Of a DNA stretch of 32,420 nucleotides, positions 15,477 to 23,064 are shown one piece after another. Position numbers and translations under genes: made by a program. The notes under the pieces were generated by a model that saw only the letters and a program-made list of their open reading frames with translations, made no database searches and was not told the origin of the DNA. Each line of letters opens with the position of its first letter. Within the stretch, counting starts at the first letter, position 1. Origin of the DNA: Campylobacterales bacterium (GTDB lineage: Bacteria; Campylobacterota; Campylobacteria; Campylobacterales; JALSKU01); NCBI GenBank assembly GCA_026988685.1, contig JALSKU010000218.1:1-32420 (forward strand), given 5' to 3'.

Positions 15477-15482
15477 ATTATA
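15477..15482 (-). promoter_or_regulatory. -10 box of the TusA-like/two-component operon
   Basis: The minus strand reads TATAAT, 28 bp upstream of the ATG of the TusA-like gene. The palindrome at 15504-15517 is centred about 41 bp from the predicted transcription start, replacing the -35 box. Confidence 0.65.
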
Positions 15483-15503
15483 TCACAATTAAAACTATTT
15501 GCA

Positions 15504-15517
15504 TTGATTTATATCAA
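15504..15517. promoter_or_regulatory. Perfect FNR/CRP-family binding site (TTGAT-N4-ATCAA)
   Basis: The 14 bases TTGATTTATATCAA match the FNR consensus exactly on both half-sites. With the start placed about seven bases after the TATAAT at 15482-15477, the centre falls near -40.5, the class II activator position. The site overlaps the stop codon of the CopD-like gene. FNR and the NO-responsive DNR/NNR regulators share this half-site, so induction by low oxygen or NO is the natural inference. The regulator itself is not in this window. Confidence 0.65.
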
Positions 15518-15958
15518 ATTTCTAATCTTTATGGCATACCATAATATACCAAGATTTAAGAAAAATATCATAAGCGAAGTGGCTCTTGATACTAGCTTCT
15601 CTTTTAAAGTTCTATCCCTTCCGTGTGCTTTTAAAGAGATATACATGTGTATAATAGTAGATATAGTGATAAAAGTTACAAGAGTTATTTTTATATAGAA
15701 GTATTTTGCAAGCTCCATTTCAGGATGCAAGATGATCTTTCCGATACTTAAAGCATGTATAAAATAGCCCCCAGTTATCAAAAGTATAGCAAGAACTATC
15801 ATCTCAAAATAGCCATAAAAAGGACCTATATAGTAGTAAACAGTTTTTTGGGCATCTTTGTCTCTAAAATAGACTCCCATACCAAAAAGAAGTATAGAGC
15901 CTCCTATCCAAGCCGCAGCAGCCAAAATATGGGTAAAAAGAATGATATCAAAAAGCAA
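15509..15958 (-). CDS. CopD/DUF2269-like four-helix membrane protein
   Basis: This 149-residue protein has four hydrophobic segments. Histidines lie near the membrane faces: H10 in T-H-I-L-A-A-A-A-W-I-G-G, and others near residues 68, 76 and 103-111. The opening T-H-x-x-A-A-x-x-W-I-G-G-x-x motif is common in CopD-domain and related haem-binding small membrane proteins. The start is a TTG with AAGGGG upstream; no ATG is available at that end. It has its own TATAAT (15984-15989). It ends inside the FNR site for the next operon. A role in copper handling or as a membrane haem protein is possible, and neither is demonstrated. Confidence 0.6.
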   Translation of the reverse strand: MLFDIILFTHILAAAAWIGGSILLFGMGVYFRDKDAQKTVYYYIGPFYGYFEMIVLAILLITGGYFIHALSIGKIILHPEMELAKYFYIKITLVTFITISTIIHMYISLKAHGRDRTLKEKLVSRATSLMIFFLNLGILWYAIKIRNLI

Positions 15959-15983
15959 AGAAACCCCTTAAAAAATAAGAGAA

Positions 15984-15989
15984 ATTATA
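15984..15989 (-). promoter_or_regulatory. -10 box of the CopD-like gene
   Basis: The minus strand reads GGGTATAATTTC, with TATAAT 26 bp upstream of the TTG start. No -35 box is seen. Confidence 0.55.
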
Positions 15990-16024
15990 CCCTATTTAAG
16001 ATATAAAAATCTTATACAATTTGA

Positions 16025-16041
16025 TTAAATATTATATTTAA
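16025..16041. repeat. AT-only palindrome upstream of the CopD-like promoter
   Basis: TTAAATA-TTA-TATTTAA is a perfect 7+3+7 inverted repeat centred about 46 bp upstream of the -10 box. It could be a regulator site. In such AT-rich DNA it could also be chance. Confidence 0.4.
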
Positions 16042-16053
16042 CCATCAGGCACA

Positions 16054-16089
16054 CTACCCCTCTACTCCTCTACCCCTTTCTACCTCACT
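16054..16089. repeat. CTAC-rich short repeat cluster
   Basis: The plus strand holds four CTACYC-type units starting at 16054, 16062, 16070 and 16080, running into the end of cysK. The last 21 bases nearly match, with one base shifted, the minus-strand sequence at 10254-10234. The two therefore lie in inverted orientation at the ends of region B. Confidence 0.5.
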
Positions 16090-17002
16090 CATAGAGTCCA
16101 CTACTTAGATATCTCTCTCCCGTATCACAAAGTATAGTTATTATAGTCTTACCTCTGTTTTCCTCTTTTTCGGCAAGCATTTTAGAGACAAAAACATTTG
16201 CTCCTGCACTAATGCCCACTAAAAGTCCCTCTTTTTTTGCCAAATCTCTTGAGGTTTTTGCGGCATCTTCATAACTGACATCTATAACTTCATCATAAAC
16301 GGAGGTATCAAGGTTTTTAGGTATAAAACCTGCGCCAATTCCCTGTATCTTATGGCTACCTGCTTTTTTACCTTGTAAAACAGCCGACTCTTTCGGCTCT
16401 ACCGCCACTATCTTTATGCCTGGAATCTTCTCTTTTAAAACTTTTCCTATACCACTTATAGTTCCACCTGTTCCAACTGCTGCAACAAACATATCCACTT
16501 TTCCATCTGTTTGTTCTAAAATTTCCAAAGCAGTTGTTTTTACATGTGCCATAGGATTGGCAGGATTTTCAAACTGGCTTGGTATAAAAGAGTTTTTTAT
16601 CTCGTTTGAGAGTCTCAAAGCTTCATCAATAGAGCCTTTCATCCCAAGCTTTGCATCAGTTAAGACAAGCTCTGCTCCAAGAGCGCTCAAGAGTTTTCTT
16701 CTCTCTAAACTCATAGAGCTTGGCATAGTTAAGATCAAACTTATACCCAAAGAAGCACAAACGCTAGCCAATGCGATTCCTGTATTGCCACTAGTAGCTT
16801 CAATAACAGTTGAATTGTTATCAATCTTTCCCTCTTTTAAGGCCTCAAGTATCATATTTGCTCCGATTCTATCCTTAACAGAATGGGTTGGATTTAAAAA
16901 TTCACACTTGCCCAAGACCAAAGCGCCACTTTTTGAAGCCTCTTTTAACTTAACCATAGGAGTATTTCCTATAAGTTCTACCACGCTATTTGCTACTTTC
17001 AT
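16085..17002 (-). CDS. cysK: Cysteine synthase (O-acetylserine sulfhydrylase A)
   Basis: This 305-residue PLP enzyme makes cysteine from O-acetylserine and sulfide. The PLP lysine lies in P-T-H-S-V-K-D-R near residue 40 (usual family motif N-P-x-x-S-V-K-D-R), followed by the substrate loop T-S-G-N-T-G and the phosphate-binding G-T-G-G-T. The open frame extends nine codons further to 17029. The ATG at 17002 is chosen because AGGA lies seven bases upstream and the protein then begins as usual for CysK. It follows metY by 8 bp, giving a two-gene sulfur assimilation operon. Confidence 0.92.
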   Translation of the reverse strand: MKVANSVVELIGNTPMVKLKEASKSGALVLGKCEFLNPTHSVKDRIGANMILEALKEGKIDNNSTVIEATSGNTGIALASVCASLGISLILTMPSSMSLERRKLLSALGAELVLTDAKLGMKGSIDEALRLSNEIKNSFIPSQFENPANPMAHVKTTALEILEQTDGKVDMFVAAVGTGGTISGIGKVLKEKIPGIKIVAVEPKESAVLQGKKAGSHKIQGIGAGFIPKNLDTSVYDEVIDVSYEDAAKTSRDLAKKEGLLVGISAGANVFVSKMLAEKEENRGKTIITILCDTGERYLSSGLYE

Positions 17003-17010
17003 AATTTTTC

Positions 17011-18279
17011 CTATTGTTTTAAAGCCCAAGAGAGATCTTCTATCAAATCATCACTATCTTCCAAACCGATACTTAGTCTTATAAGAGACGGAGAGATGCC
17101 TGCATTTCTCAACTCATCTTCGGATAATTGTTGGTGAGTTGTGCTTGCAGGGTGCGTTATGATGGATTTGCTATCTCCTATATTGACAACTACCGAAAAT
17201 ATTTTCGTACTGTCTATAACCTTTTTTGCTTTTTCAAAACTTTTCACTTCAAAACTCAAAAGTCCGCTACATAGCCCATCTCTAAAATATTGCTCTGCTT
17301 TTTTATGATAGGTGCTATTTTTAAGCCCGGGGTATGATACATTGGTTACTTCGGGGTGAGCCTCTAAAAACTTTGCTACTTTTAGAGTATTTTTGGAGTG
17401 CTTTTCCATTCTGATACTTAATGTCTCAAGACCCTGTAACAACAACCATGAGTTAAAGGGACTTGGAGCACATCCTATATCTCTTATAAGTGCTAGTCTC
17501 ACTCGTAAGGTAAAAGGTGGAAGTCCCACTTCGTTATAAACTAGACCATGATAACTCTCGTCAGGTTCATCAAAATGCTTATATCTTGGATTATCTTTTA
17601 AAAGCTCTACCAAATTTTCTCTCTCAACGATGATACCTCCTAGAGCTGTTCCTTGCCCTGTAGTGTATTTGCTTGTGCTATGCACTACGATATCTACACC
17701 AAAATTTATAGGATTGAAGAGTGCAGCCGAAGCTACTGTGTTATCGCAGATTGTCAAAACTCGTCTCTTTTTTGCGATCTGAACAATTTTTTCTATGTTT
17801 GGTATACTTATTTGCGGGTTTGATAAAGATTCAAAAAGTATGCATTTTGTTTTATCGTCTATCAGCTCTTCAAGGTTTGAGGCTTCATCACTCTCAAAAA
17901 CCTTTGCCTCTATGCCAAATCTTTTCAAAGTATGCGTGCAAAGCGTTACCGTGCCTCCATAAAGCTTATCTGATATGACTATATTATCCCCAGCTTTAGC
18001 CACATTTACTATAGAGTTAAAGATAGCCGCCATACCGCTTGAAGTTGCAATGGCAGCCACACCACCCTCATACTTTGCAAATCTCTGCTCAAAAACATCG
18101 GTTGTAGGATTGTTAAGCCTGGTATAAATTGGTCCTAACTCCTTTAGAGCAAATAAATTTGCCGCTTTTTCACTGCTTCCAAAGTCATAAGCAGTAGTTT
18201 GATATATAGGAACTGCCATAGTTCCCTCACCTTTTGTTTTATCATATCCATAGTGCAAAGCTATACTATCTCTCTTCAT
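17011..18279 (-). CDS. metY: O-acetylhomoserine sulfhydrylase (aminocarboxypropyltransferase)
   Basis: This 422-residue Cys/Met-metabolism PLP enzyme makes homocysteine from O-acetylhomoserine and sulfide. The length and N-terminal motifs (V-P-I-Y-Q-T-T-A-Y and Y-T-R-L-N-N-P-T) fit the sulfhydrylase group rather than the shorter cystathionine enzymes. The PLP lysine is in H-S-T-S-K-Y-T-T-G, and the G-x-x-L-G-G motif follows. AAAAGG precedes the ATG. A TATAAT box lies 28 bp upstream. It is transcribed divergently from the small periplasmic rhodanese gene. Confidence 0.92.
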   Translation of the reverse strand: MKRDSIALHYGYDKTKGEGTMAVPIYQTTAYDFGSSEKAANLFALKELGPIYTRLNNPTTDVFEQRFAKYEGGVAAIATSSGMAAIFNSIVNVAKAGDNIVISDKLYGGTVTLCTHTLKRFGIEAKVFESDEASNLEELIDDKTKCILFESLSNPQISIPNIEKIVQIAKKRRVLTICDNTVASAALFNPINFGVDIVVHSTSKYTTGQGTALGGIIVERENLVELLKDNPRYKHFDEPDESYHGLVYNEVGLPPFTLRVRLALIRDIGCAPSPFNSWLLLQGLETLSIRMEKHSKNTLKVAKFLEAHPEVTNVSYPGLKNSTYHKKAEQYFRDGLCSGLLSFEVKSFEKAKKVIDSTKIFSVVVNIGDSKSIITHPASTTHQQLSEDELRNAGISPSLIRLSIGLEDSDDLIEDLSWALKQ

Positions 18280-18307
18280 ATAATGCCTTTTAATTTAAAT
18301 TTTCGAA

Positions 18308-18313
18308 ATTATA
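18308..18313 (-). promoter_or_regulatory. -10 box of metY-cysK
   Basis: The minus strand reads GATATAATTTCG, with TATAAT 28 bp upstream of the metY ATG, in the intergenic stretch shared with the divergent rhodanese promoter. Confidence 0.6.
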
Positions 18314-18393
18314 TCTTTTTATTTTTATAATGTCAAGTATCTCTACTAATATACTCAAGATTATTTATTTATATTCTGTTTATACTATTTGTA

Positions 18394-18399
18394 TATAAT
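18394..18399 (+). promoter_or_regulatory. -10 box of the small rhodanese gene
   Basis: GTATATAATTTC contains TATAAT 26 bp before the ATG, with a T-rich upstream region. The ribosome site GAGGAG follows at 18415-18420. Confidence 0.65.
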
Positions 18400-18425
18400 T
18401 TCACAAAATTATACGAGGAGAAAAG

Positions 18426-18836
18426 ATGAAAAAAATTCTAATTGTCAGTTTACTGTTTTCAACTATGCTATTTGCAAAATTTAACCACTTAGATGACAAA
18501 CAGGTACTGCAAATGGTTAAAAAAGGAGTTCCAATCATAGACATAAGAACACCCGGCGAATGGAAACAGTACGGCATTATCAAAGGTGCAAAACTCTTAA
18601 CATTTTTTGATGAAAACGGCAGATATGATGTAAGAAGTTGGCTTCAAAAATTTTCTAAAATAGTTAAAGATAAGAATCAACCCTTTATACTATACTGTGC
18701 CCATGCAAACAGAAGCAAAGTAGTAGGAAATTTTTTAGATAAACAGTTAGGATACAAAAATGTAAATGAGCTAAAAGGTGGTATAATCTACGGGTGGATA
18801 CAAAAAGGCAGAGATACCGTAAAACCTACAAAATAG
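18426..18836 (+). CDS. Single-domain periplasmic rhodanese
   Basis: This 136-residue protein has a signal peptide (residues 1-17, ending L-F-A-K) and one rhodanese domain. The active-site loop is CAHANRS (Cys91 and Arg96), and the domain-defining I-D-I-R-T-P-G-E-W motif is at 38-46. The GAGGAG site is well placed before the ATG. It is the only complete plus-strand gene in the window and stands alone between divergent metY and convergent rnpB. It likely handles sulfane sulfur in the periplasm. Its link with the tandem rhodanese of the psr operon is not known. Confidence 0.88.
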   Translation: MKKILIVSLLFSTMLFAKFNHLDDKQVLQMVKKGVPIIDIRTPGEWKQYGIIKGAKLLTFFDENGRYDVRSWLQKFSKIVKDKNQPFILYCAHANRSKVVGNFLDKQLGYKNVNELKGGIIYGWIQKGRDTVKPTK

Positions 18837-19050
18837 TAGCTTAATTTTTAATTCTTATTTCAAAAGGTATGGCTATAAGCCGGGTTTTGTCGATGGATGG
18901 TTATTCATCTACGCCCATACTTTGCAGTAAGGCTTTAGCGAGAAGTAAAGCATAAGACTTACCAATCTTCTCTTGCTGCGGATTGGGTTTACATAGCCTC
19001 TTTGGTTACCCAAAGAGCTGGTGGTCTCTTACACCGCCGTTTCACCCTTA

Positions 19051-19150
19051 CCTGCCCATATTTTTCGCAAGTGGCTTTTCAAAAAAGATATATCAAAACT
19101 CGTTCGACATATCTCTTAAAAAAGCTAATAGCTAAAGAAATATGGGCAGG
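19051..19150. repeat. 100-nt palindromic element, copy at the P12 position of rnpB
   Basis: It begins CCTGCCCATATTT and ends with the exact complement AAATATGGGCAGG, a 13-bp terminal stem. A second long stem lies inside (AAGAGATATGTC with GATATATCTTTT on the RNA strand, 12 pairs including two G-U), with a shorter GCTTTT/AAAAGC stem between. It is identical at all 100 bases to the copy at 19237-19336 and in the same orientation. Confidence 0.9.
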
Positions 19151-19236
19151 CGGTCTACTCTCTGTTGCACTTTCCCTAGGGTTACCCCTGTCGTCCGTTA
19201 GACGAAATCCTGTCTTATAGCAGCCCGGACTTTCCT

Positions 19237-19336
19237 CCTGCCCATATTTTTCGCAAGTGGCTTTTCAAAAAAGATATATCAAAACTCGTTCGACATATCT
19301 CTTAAAAAAGCTAATAGCTAAAGAAATATGGGCAGG
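19237..19336. repeat. 100-nt palindromic element, copy at the P3 position of rnpB
   Basis: This is the same sequence and orientation as 19051-19150, offset by 186 bp. It directly joins the conserved AGGAAAGTCC block on one side and the P2 strand on the other, so it forms the whole of the P3 arm. Confidence 0.9.
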
Positions 19337-19362
19337 CAACCATCTGCCATACCTTTGGGAGC

Positions 19363-19368
19363 ATTATA
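19363..19368 (-). promoter_or_regulatory. -10 box of rnpB
   Basis: The minus strand reads GCTATAATGC, with TATAAT about seven bases before the estimated 5' end of the RNA. It begins only six bases after the amiC stop, so the upstream promoter elements lie within the amidase coding end. Confidence 0.7.
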
Positions 19369-19374
19369 GCAAAA

Positions 19375-20781
19375 TTACCTGTTTTTTTCAAAGTAACTTA
19401 CAACACCGTTTGCTATGCCTTTTGCAAGAAGATCTTCATAGTAGGGATTAAAGAGCCTTTTTGCTTCTGTAGGATTGGTTATATATCCGGTTTCCACTAA
19501 AACTGCAGGCATTTGAGCCCCTACCAAAACCCAAAATGGAGCCTTTCTAACACCATCGTCAACTAGGCTATATTTTCTCCTTACACTTTTTAGTATCCCT
19601 CTTTGTATATCAATTGCCAGTTTATTGGATGAGACAATTTTTTCTCTATTTAAAAAATTTAAAAAAACCTGCTTTGAGTAGTAATCCATACTACCTATAT
19701 CAACACTGTTTTCAATAGCTGAAACTCTTTTTGCCCTCGCGCTTCTTGCCGGAGATAAAAAGTAGGTCTCAACACCTTTACTTAAGAGGTATTGACTTCT
19801 TTTAGGGGCAGCATTTGCATGAATAGATATAAAAATATCAGCTTTTTTAAGGTTAGCATAATGTGTTCTGTTTCTTAGTTTTATAAAAATATCTCTATAT
19901 CTGGTATAGTAAACTTTAAAACCATATTTTTTAAGATATTTTCCAACCTTTTTTGCTATTTTTAAAACCGCATCTTTCTCTCTAAGTCTTTTATAACCGA
20001 TGGCTCCGGTATCTTTTCCGCCATGCCCCGGGTCTAGTATAACAACTCTCCCTGCTTTTATAGGAGAAAAGTATTTGTTTGTATAGTTACTCTTTATAGG
20101 CAATCTTTTTTTAAAAACTCTTTTAGCTACTTTTTTATCATTGTAGATTTTCACGATAGCTTTATCTCTTTCTATACTAAGTGTTGAGTTGATAGGAGTT
20201 GTCGACTCCAATACAACCCTTAGTGTATCTTTTTTGTATTGTGATACTCTAATATGCTTAATGCCCTTTATTTTGATAGGTCTTACTTTAAAAAAAAGTT
20301 TTGCTTTTATATCAAAAATATCCCTATATCTATCTTTTGCATTTAGCTCGTAAAATGATATATCTTTTTTATCTATATTTTTATTGAAAGTGATAACAAC
20401 TCTATCTTTAAAAGAGGCGATAGACCTAACTCTTGCAAGTGATACCTTTGATGATACTTTTTTGCTGACAGCTTTTTTTATTTTTTTTGATCTTTTAGGA
20501 GTAAGAAGAGCCAACTCTTTTTCATAGTGTTTATATGGCAATTTTAAAATCTTGGATATTTTTATCAGAGCTTTTATGGCTTCTATTTGCGCAGGTTTGT
20601 CATCATTTATAATAGCTTTAATATATAAGTTTTTTAAATTGTGATAGAGTCTTACACTACTATCCTTACTAGAAGAGTTAACAAGCTTGCTCTCTTTTAC
20701 AATCTCATTACTTAAGCCGCTTCCAAAAAGAAGAGTGACAAAGATAAGAGGAAGAAGTAATGTTTTAACTATCTTCCCCAT
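19375..20781 (-). CDS. amiC: N-acetylmuramoyl-L-alanine amidase (Amidase_3) with AMIN-like domain
   Basis: This 468-residue exported protein cleaves the amide bond between MurNAc and the stem peptide. It has a signal peptide (about 1-22), a basic linker, a beta-rich AMIN-like domain (about 115-210) and a C-terminal Amidase_3 domain. The zinc ligands are visible: His in D-P-G-H-G-G, Glu in R-E-K-D and His in S-I-H-A-N-A. The catalytic Glu is in V-E-T-G-Y. The ATG overlaps the nitronate monooxygenase end by 17 bp. It is the last gene of the pyrH-to-amiC operon. An FtsEX and EnvC-like set encoded at 26233-28893 could be its activator. Confidence 0.88.
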   Translation of the reverse strand: MGKIVKTLLLPLIFVTLLFGSGLSNEIVKESKLVNSSSKDSSVRLYHNLKNLYIKAIINDDKPAQIEAIKALIKISKILKLPYKHYEKELALLTPKRSKKIKKAVSKKVSSKVSLARVRSIASFKDRVVITFNKNIDKKDISFYELNAKDRYRDIFDIKAKLFFKVRPIKIKGIKHIRVSQYKKDTLRVVLESTTPINSTLSIERDKAIVKIYNDKKVAKRVFKKRLPIKSNYTNKYFSPIKAGRVVILDPGHGGKDTGAIGYKRLREKDAVLKIAKKVGKYLKKYGFKVYYTRYRDIFIKLRNRTHYANLKKADIFISIHANAAPKRSQYLLSKGVETYFLSPARSARAKRVSAIENSVDIGSMDYYSKQVFLNFLNREKIVSSNKLAIDIQRGILKSVRRKYSLVDDGVRKAPFWVLVGAQMPAVLVETGYITNPTEAKRLFNPYYEDLLAKGIANGVVSYFEKNR

Positions 20782-21865
20782 TTACCAGTCTATCCATTAA
20801 CTCTTTAACACTTATAAGCTCTTGCACCCTGTATCCGTTACTACCTGTAAAGAAAAGTCCCTTCTCTTTGTCTCCAAGCACTGCATCAGAGAGTCTATCG
20901 GCTATACAGTACCCTACAGCCTTTGCCTCAATTCCTCTTTTACAGGGAGAAACACAATTGCTTATACACTTTATCTTTGGAGCACTACCATCTTCTATCT
21001 TTTTGAAAAGTTCTGTTTTTACACCTCTAGCAGGATACCCGACAGGAGACTTAAAGAGCTTTATATCCTCCTCTTTTGCCTCAAGTATAATCTTTTTGAA
21101 GTTCTCATGTGCATCACACTCAAAAGTGCCGATAAACCTTGTCCCCATTTGGACACCTTTACAACCAAGCTCTAAAAACTTATCTATATCCTTTTTATCC
21201 CAAATACCTCCTGCAGCTATCAAAGGAAAGTCTCCCCACTTCTTTATCTCTTCCAAGATAGGTGCTATAAGGTTTTCAAGCTGATAATTCGGATCAAAAC
21301 ACTGCTCATAAGTAAAACCTTGATGTCCACCACTTAAAGGTCCCTCTACTATAACTGCATCAGGAACCCTATTGTATCTCTGCATCCATCTTTTACAGAT
21401 AATTTTCAATGCTTTTGCTGATGAAACTATAGGTACAAGCGCAACATCATCATATCCTTGTGTATATTCAGGCATATTTGTAGGAAGTCCGGCTCCTGTT
21501 ATAATGATATCAGCTCCCGCTTCACAAGCATCTCTTACAACTCTACCATAATCATTTATGGCATGCAATACATTTGCACCCAAAGGCTTATCACCGCAAA
21601 TCTTTCTGGCATTTTTAAATATCTGCTTCAAAGCATCTTTCGAGTAAAAGTTTGCTACCTCATAAGGCCTGTCACTTATCGCCTTTTGAATATATTTTTT
21701 ATCTTTATAGTATCCTGTTCCAACTGTGCTTATAACTCCAAGACCACCCTCTTTGCTAACACTTCCGGCAAGTCTGTCCCAGCTTATACCAACTCCCATA
21801 CCACCTTGAACTATGGGAATTTTTATCTTGTGTTTTCCTATTTTTAAAGATTTGTAAGACATCAT
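20765..21865 (-). CDS. Nitronate monooxygenase (2-nitropropane dioxygenase family)
   Basis: This 366-residue FMN-dependent TIM-barrel protein has the opening [13 protein letters not shown] and G-G-L-G-V-I-S motifs, G-G-H-Q-G-F near residue 185 and A-A-G-G-I-W near 225. Family members oxidise alkyl nitronates, and some relatives are enoyl-ACP reductases (FabK). A cluster of four cysteines around residues 300-325 is noticeable. The first ATG overlaps the tyrS stop (ATGA), and a second ATG follows at once, better spaced from AGGTGG. Its cellular substrate is unclear. Confidence 0.85.
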   Translation of the reverse strand: MMSYKSLKIGKHKIKIPIVQGGMGVGISWDRLAGSVSKEGGLGVISTVGTGYYKDKKYIQKAISDRPYEVANFYSKDALKQIFKNARKICGDKPLGANVLHAINDYGRVVRDACEAGADIIITGAGLPTNMPEYTQGYDDVALVPIVSSAKALKIICKRWMQRYNRVPDAVIVEGPLSGGHQGFTYEQCFDPNYQLENLIAPILEEIKKWGDFPLIAAGGIWDKKDIDKFLELGCKGVQMGTRFIGTFECDAHENFKKIILEAKEEDIKLFKSPVGYPARGVKTELFKKIEDGSAPKIKCISNCVSPCKRGIEAKAVGYCIADRLSDAVLGDKEKGLFFTGSNGYRVQELISVKELMDRLVNGEDS

Positions 21866-23061
21866 ACCACCTTTGCTTTTGCAAACTTTCTTTTTCCAAC
21901 TTGTAAAATATACTCTCCCACTTCTAACTGCAGCTGTTCATCACTACATTTTTTAGAGTCTATTTTAACAGCCCCCTGCTTTATATCTCTTCTAGCTTGA
22001 GATGTTGAGTTTTCTAGTTTGGTTTCTACCAAAGCTTTGGCGATCCATATAGGAGCTTTCAAGCTAAACTCTTCTATCTCTGTGGGTATCTCTCTTTTGG
22101 AGTGAATTTTATCAAACTCATCCTTTGCTCTGTTTGCCTCATCCTTTGAGTGATACCTTGATGTTATCTCTAAAGCCAACTCCTCTTTAACTCTCTTAGG
22201 ATGTAAACTACCATCTTCAACACCTTTTTTAAGTGCTTCTATCTCTTCTAAAGTTTTCTCGCTTAAAACTTCGTAATATTTCCACATAAGCTCATCACTA
22301 ATACTGAGCATCTTTGCGAACATATTATTTGCACTCTCGGTTATACCTATATAGTTACCAAGAGACTTGCTCATTTTATTAACTCCATCAAGTCCTTCAA
22401 GCAGTGGCATAGTTATAACCGCTTGCTCTTTTCCAACACCATAAGCTCTTTGAAGATGTCTTCCCATTAAAAGATTAAATTTTTGATCTGTCCCACCTAG
22501 CTCTATGTCACTCTTTAGTGCTACAGAGTCATATCCTTGCAAAAGAGGATATAAAAACTCACTTATGCTTATAGGGGTGTTTGATTTGAATCTTTTTTCA
22601 AAATCTTCTCTCTCTAACATTCTTGCTACATTAAAAGTTGTTGTCAACTCCAAAAGCCCTATACTTCCCATCTCATTGAACCAACTTGAGTTAAAATATA
22701 TCTTAGTTTTACTTGGGTCCAATATCTTAAACACTTGCTCTTCATAAGTTTTGGCATTTTTTAAAACCGTCTCTTTATCCAGCTTCTTTCTAGTCTCATT
22801 CTTCCCGGTAGGGTCACCTATCATCCCGGTAAAATCGCCTATAACAAACTGAACTATCGCACCATATTTTTGCATCAATGCCATCTTTTGGATAAGAACA
22901 GTATGACCTAGATGAAGATCAGGAGCCGTTGGATCAAATCCCGCTTTTATATAAAAATTTTCTCCCGTTTTATAGTAATTGTCCAAAAGTTTTAACACTC
23001 TCTCTTCATCTATTATTTCACTGATACCTCTTCTTATCTCATTGTAAGCTTTTTGCACCAT
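21862..23061 (-). CDS. tyrS: Tyrosyl-tRNA synthetase
   Basis: This 399-residue class I synthetase charges tRNA-Tyr. It has the HIGH motif as H-L-G-H (near residue 49), the KMSKS loop as N-K-M-S-K-S (near 230) and a C-terminal S4 RNA-binding domain (about 335-395). GAGGG precedes the ATG. It is co-transcribed with spoT, three bases upstream, and the nitronate monooxygenase gene. Confidence 0.95.
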   Translation of the reverse strand: MVQKAYNEIRRGISEIIDEERVLKLLDNYYKTGENFYIKAGFDPTAPDLHLGHTVLIQKMALMQKYGAIVQFVIGDFTGMIGDPTGKNETRKKLDKETVLKNAKTYEEQVFKILDPSKTKIYFNSSWFNEMGSIGLLELTTTFNVARMLEREDFEKRFKSNTPISISEFLYPLLQGYDSVALKSDIELGGTDQKFNLLMGRHLQRAYGVGKEQAVITMPLLEGLDGVNKMSKSLGNYIGITESANNMFAKMLSISDELMWKYYEVLSEKTLEEIEALKKGVEDGSLHPKRVKEELALEITSRYHSKDEANRAKDEFDKIHSKREIPTEIEEFSLKAPIWIAKALVETKLENSTSQARRDIKQGAVKIDSKKCSDEQLQLEVGEYILQVGKRKFAKAKVV

Positions 23062-23064
23062 TTT

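Larger units (their letters stand above)
18861..19356 (-). ncRNA. rnpB: RNase P RNA (type A) with two identical 100-nt hairpin insertions
   Basis: The minus strand carries the conserved core of bacterial RNase P RNA. In order it has AGGAAAGTCCGGGC (19236-19223), GTGCAACAGAGAG, TAAGGGTGAAACGG (19050 downward), AGATGAATAACCATC and ACAAAACCCGGCTTATAG. The ends pair as P1 (CAAAGGTATGGC with GCCATACCTTT), and GATGGTT pairs with AACCATC as P2. Between P2 and the first core block, at the place of P3, lies one copy of the element (19237-19336). Between ACCG and the AAGGGTGAAA block, at the place of P12, lies the second (19051-19150). The ends are estimated from P1 and the promoter. Total length is about 496 nt, roughly 200 more than the core needs. 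It trims the 5' leaders of tRNA precursors. Confidence 0.93.

Noticed and set aside
15078-15698. 206-codon plus-strand open frame over the FNR-type promoter
   Set aside because: It is antisense to the TusA-like and CopD-like genes and crosses their promoter. The protein is a Cys/Tyr/Ile-rich composition typical of a shadow frame.
16416-17084. 222-codon plus-strand open frame
   Set aside because: It lies antisense to cysK and the end of metY, both clearly real, and has no recognisable domain.
19002-19220. Plus-strand open frames of 64-72 codons through the RNase P region
   Set aside because: They run across the rnpB core and the repeated element. Their similarity to each other comes only from the 100-nt duplicate, and no promoter or ribosome site supports them.
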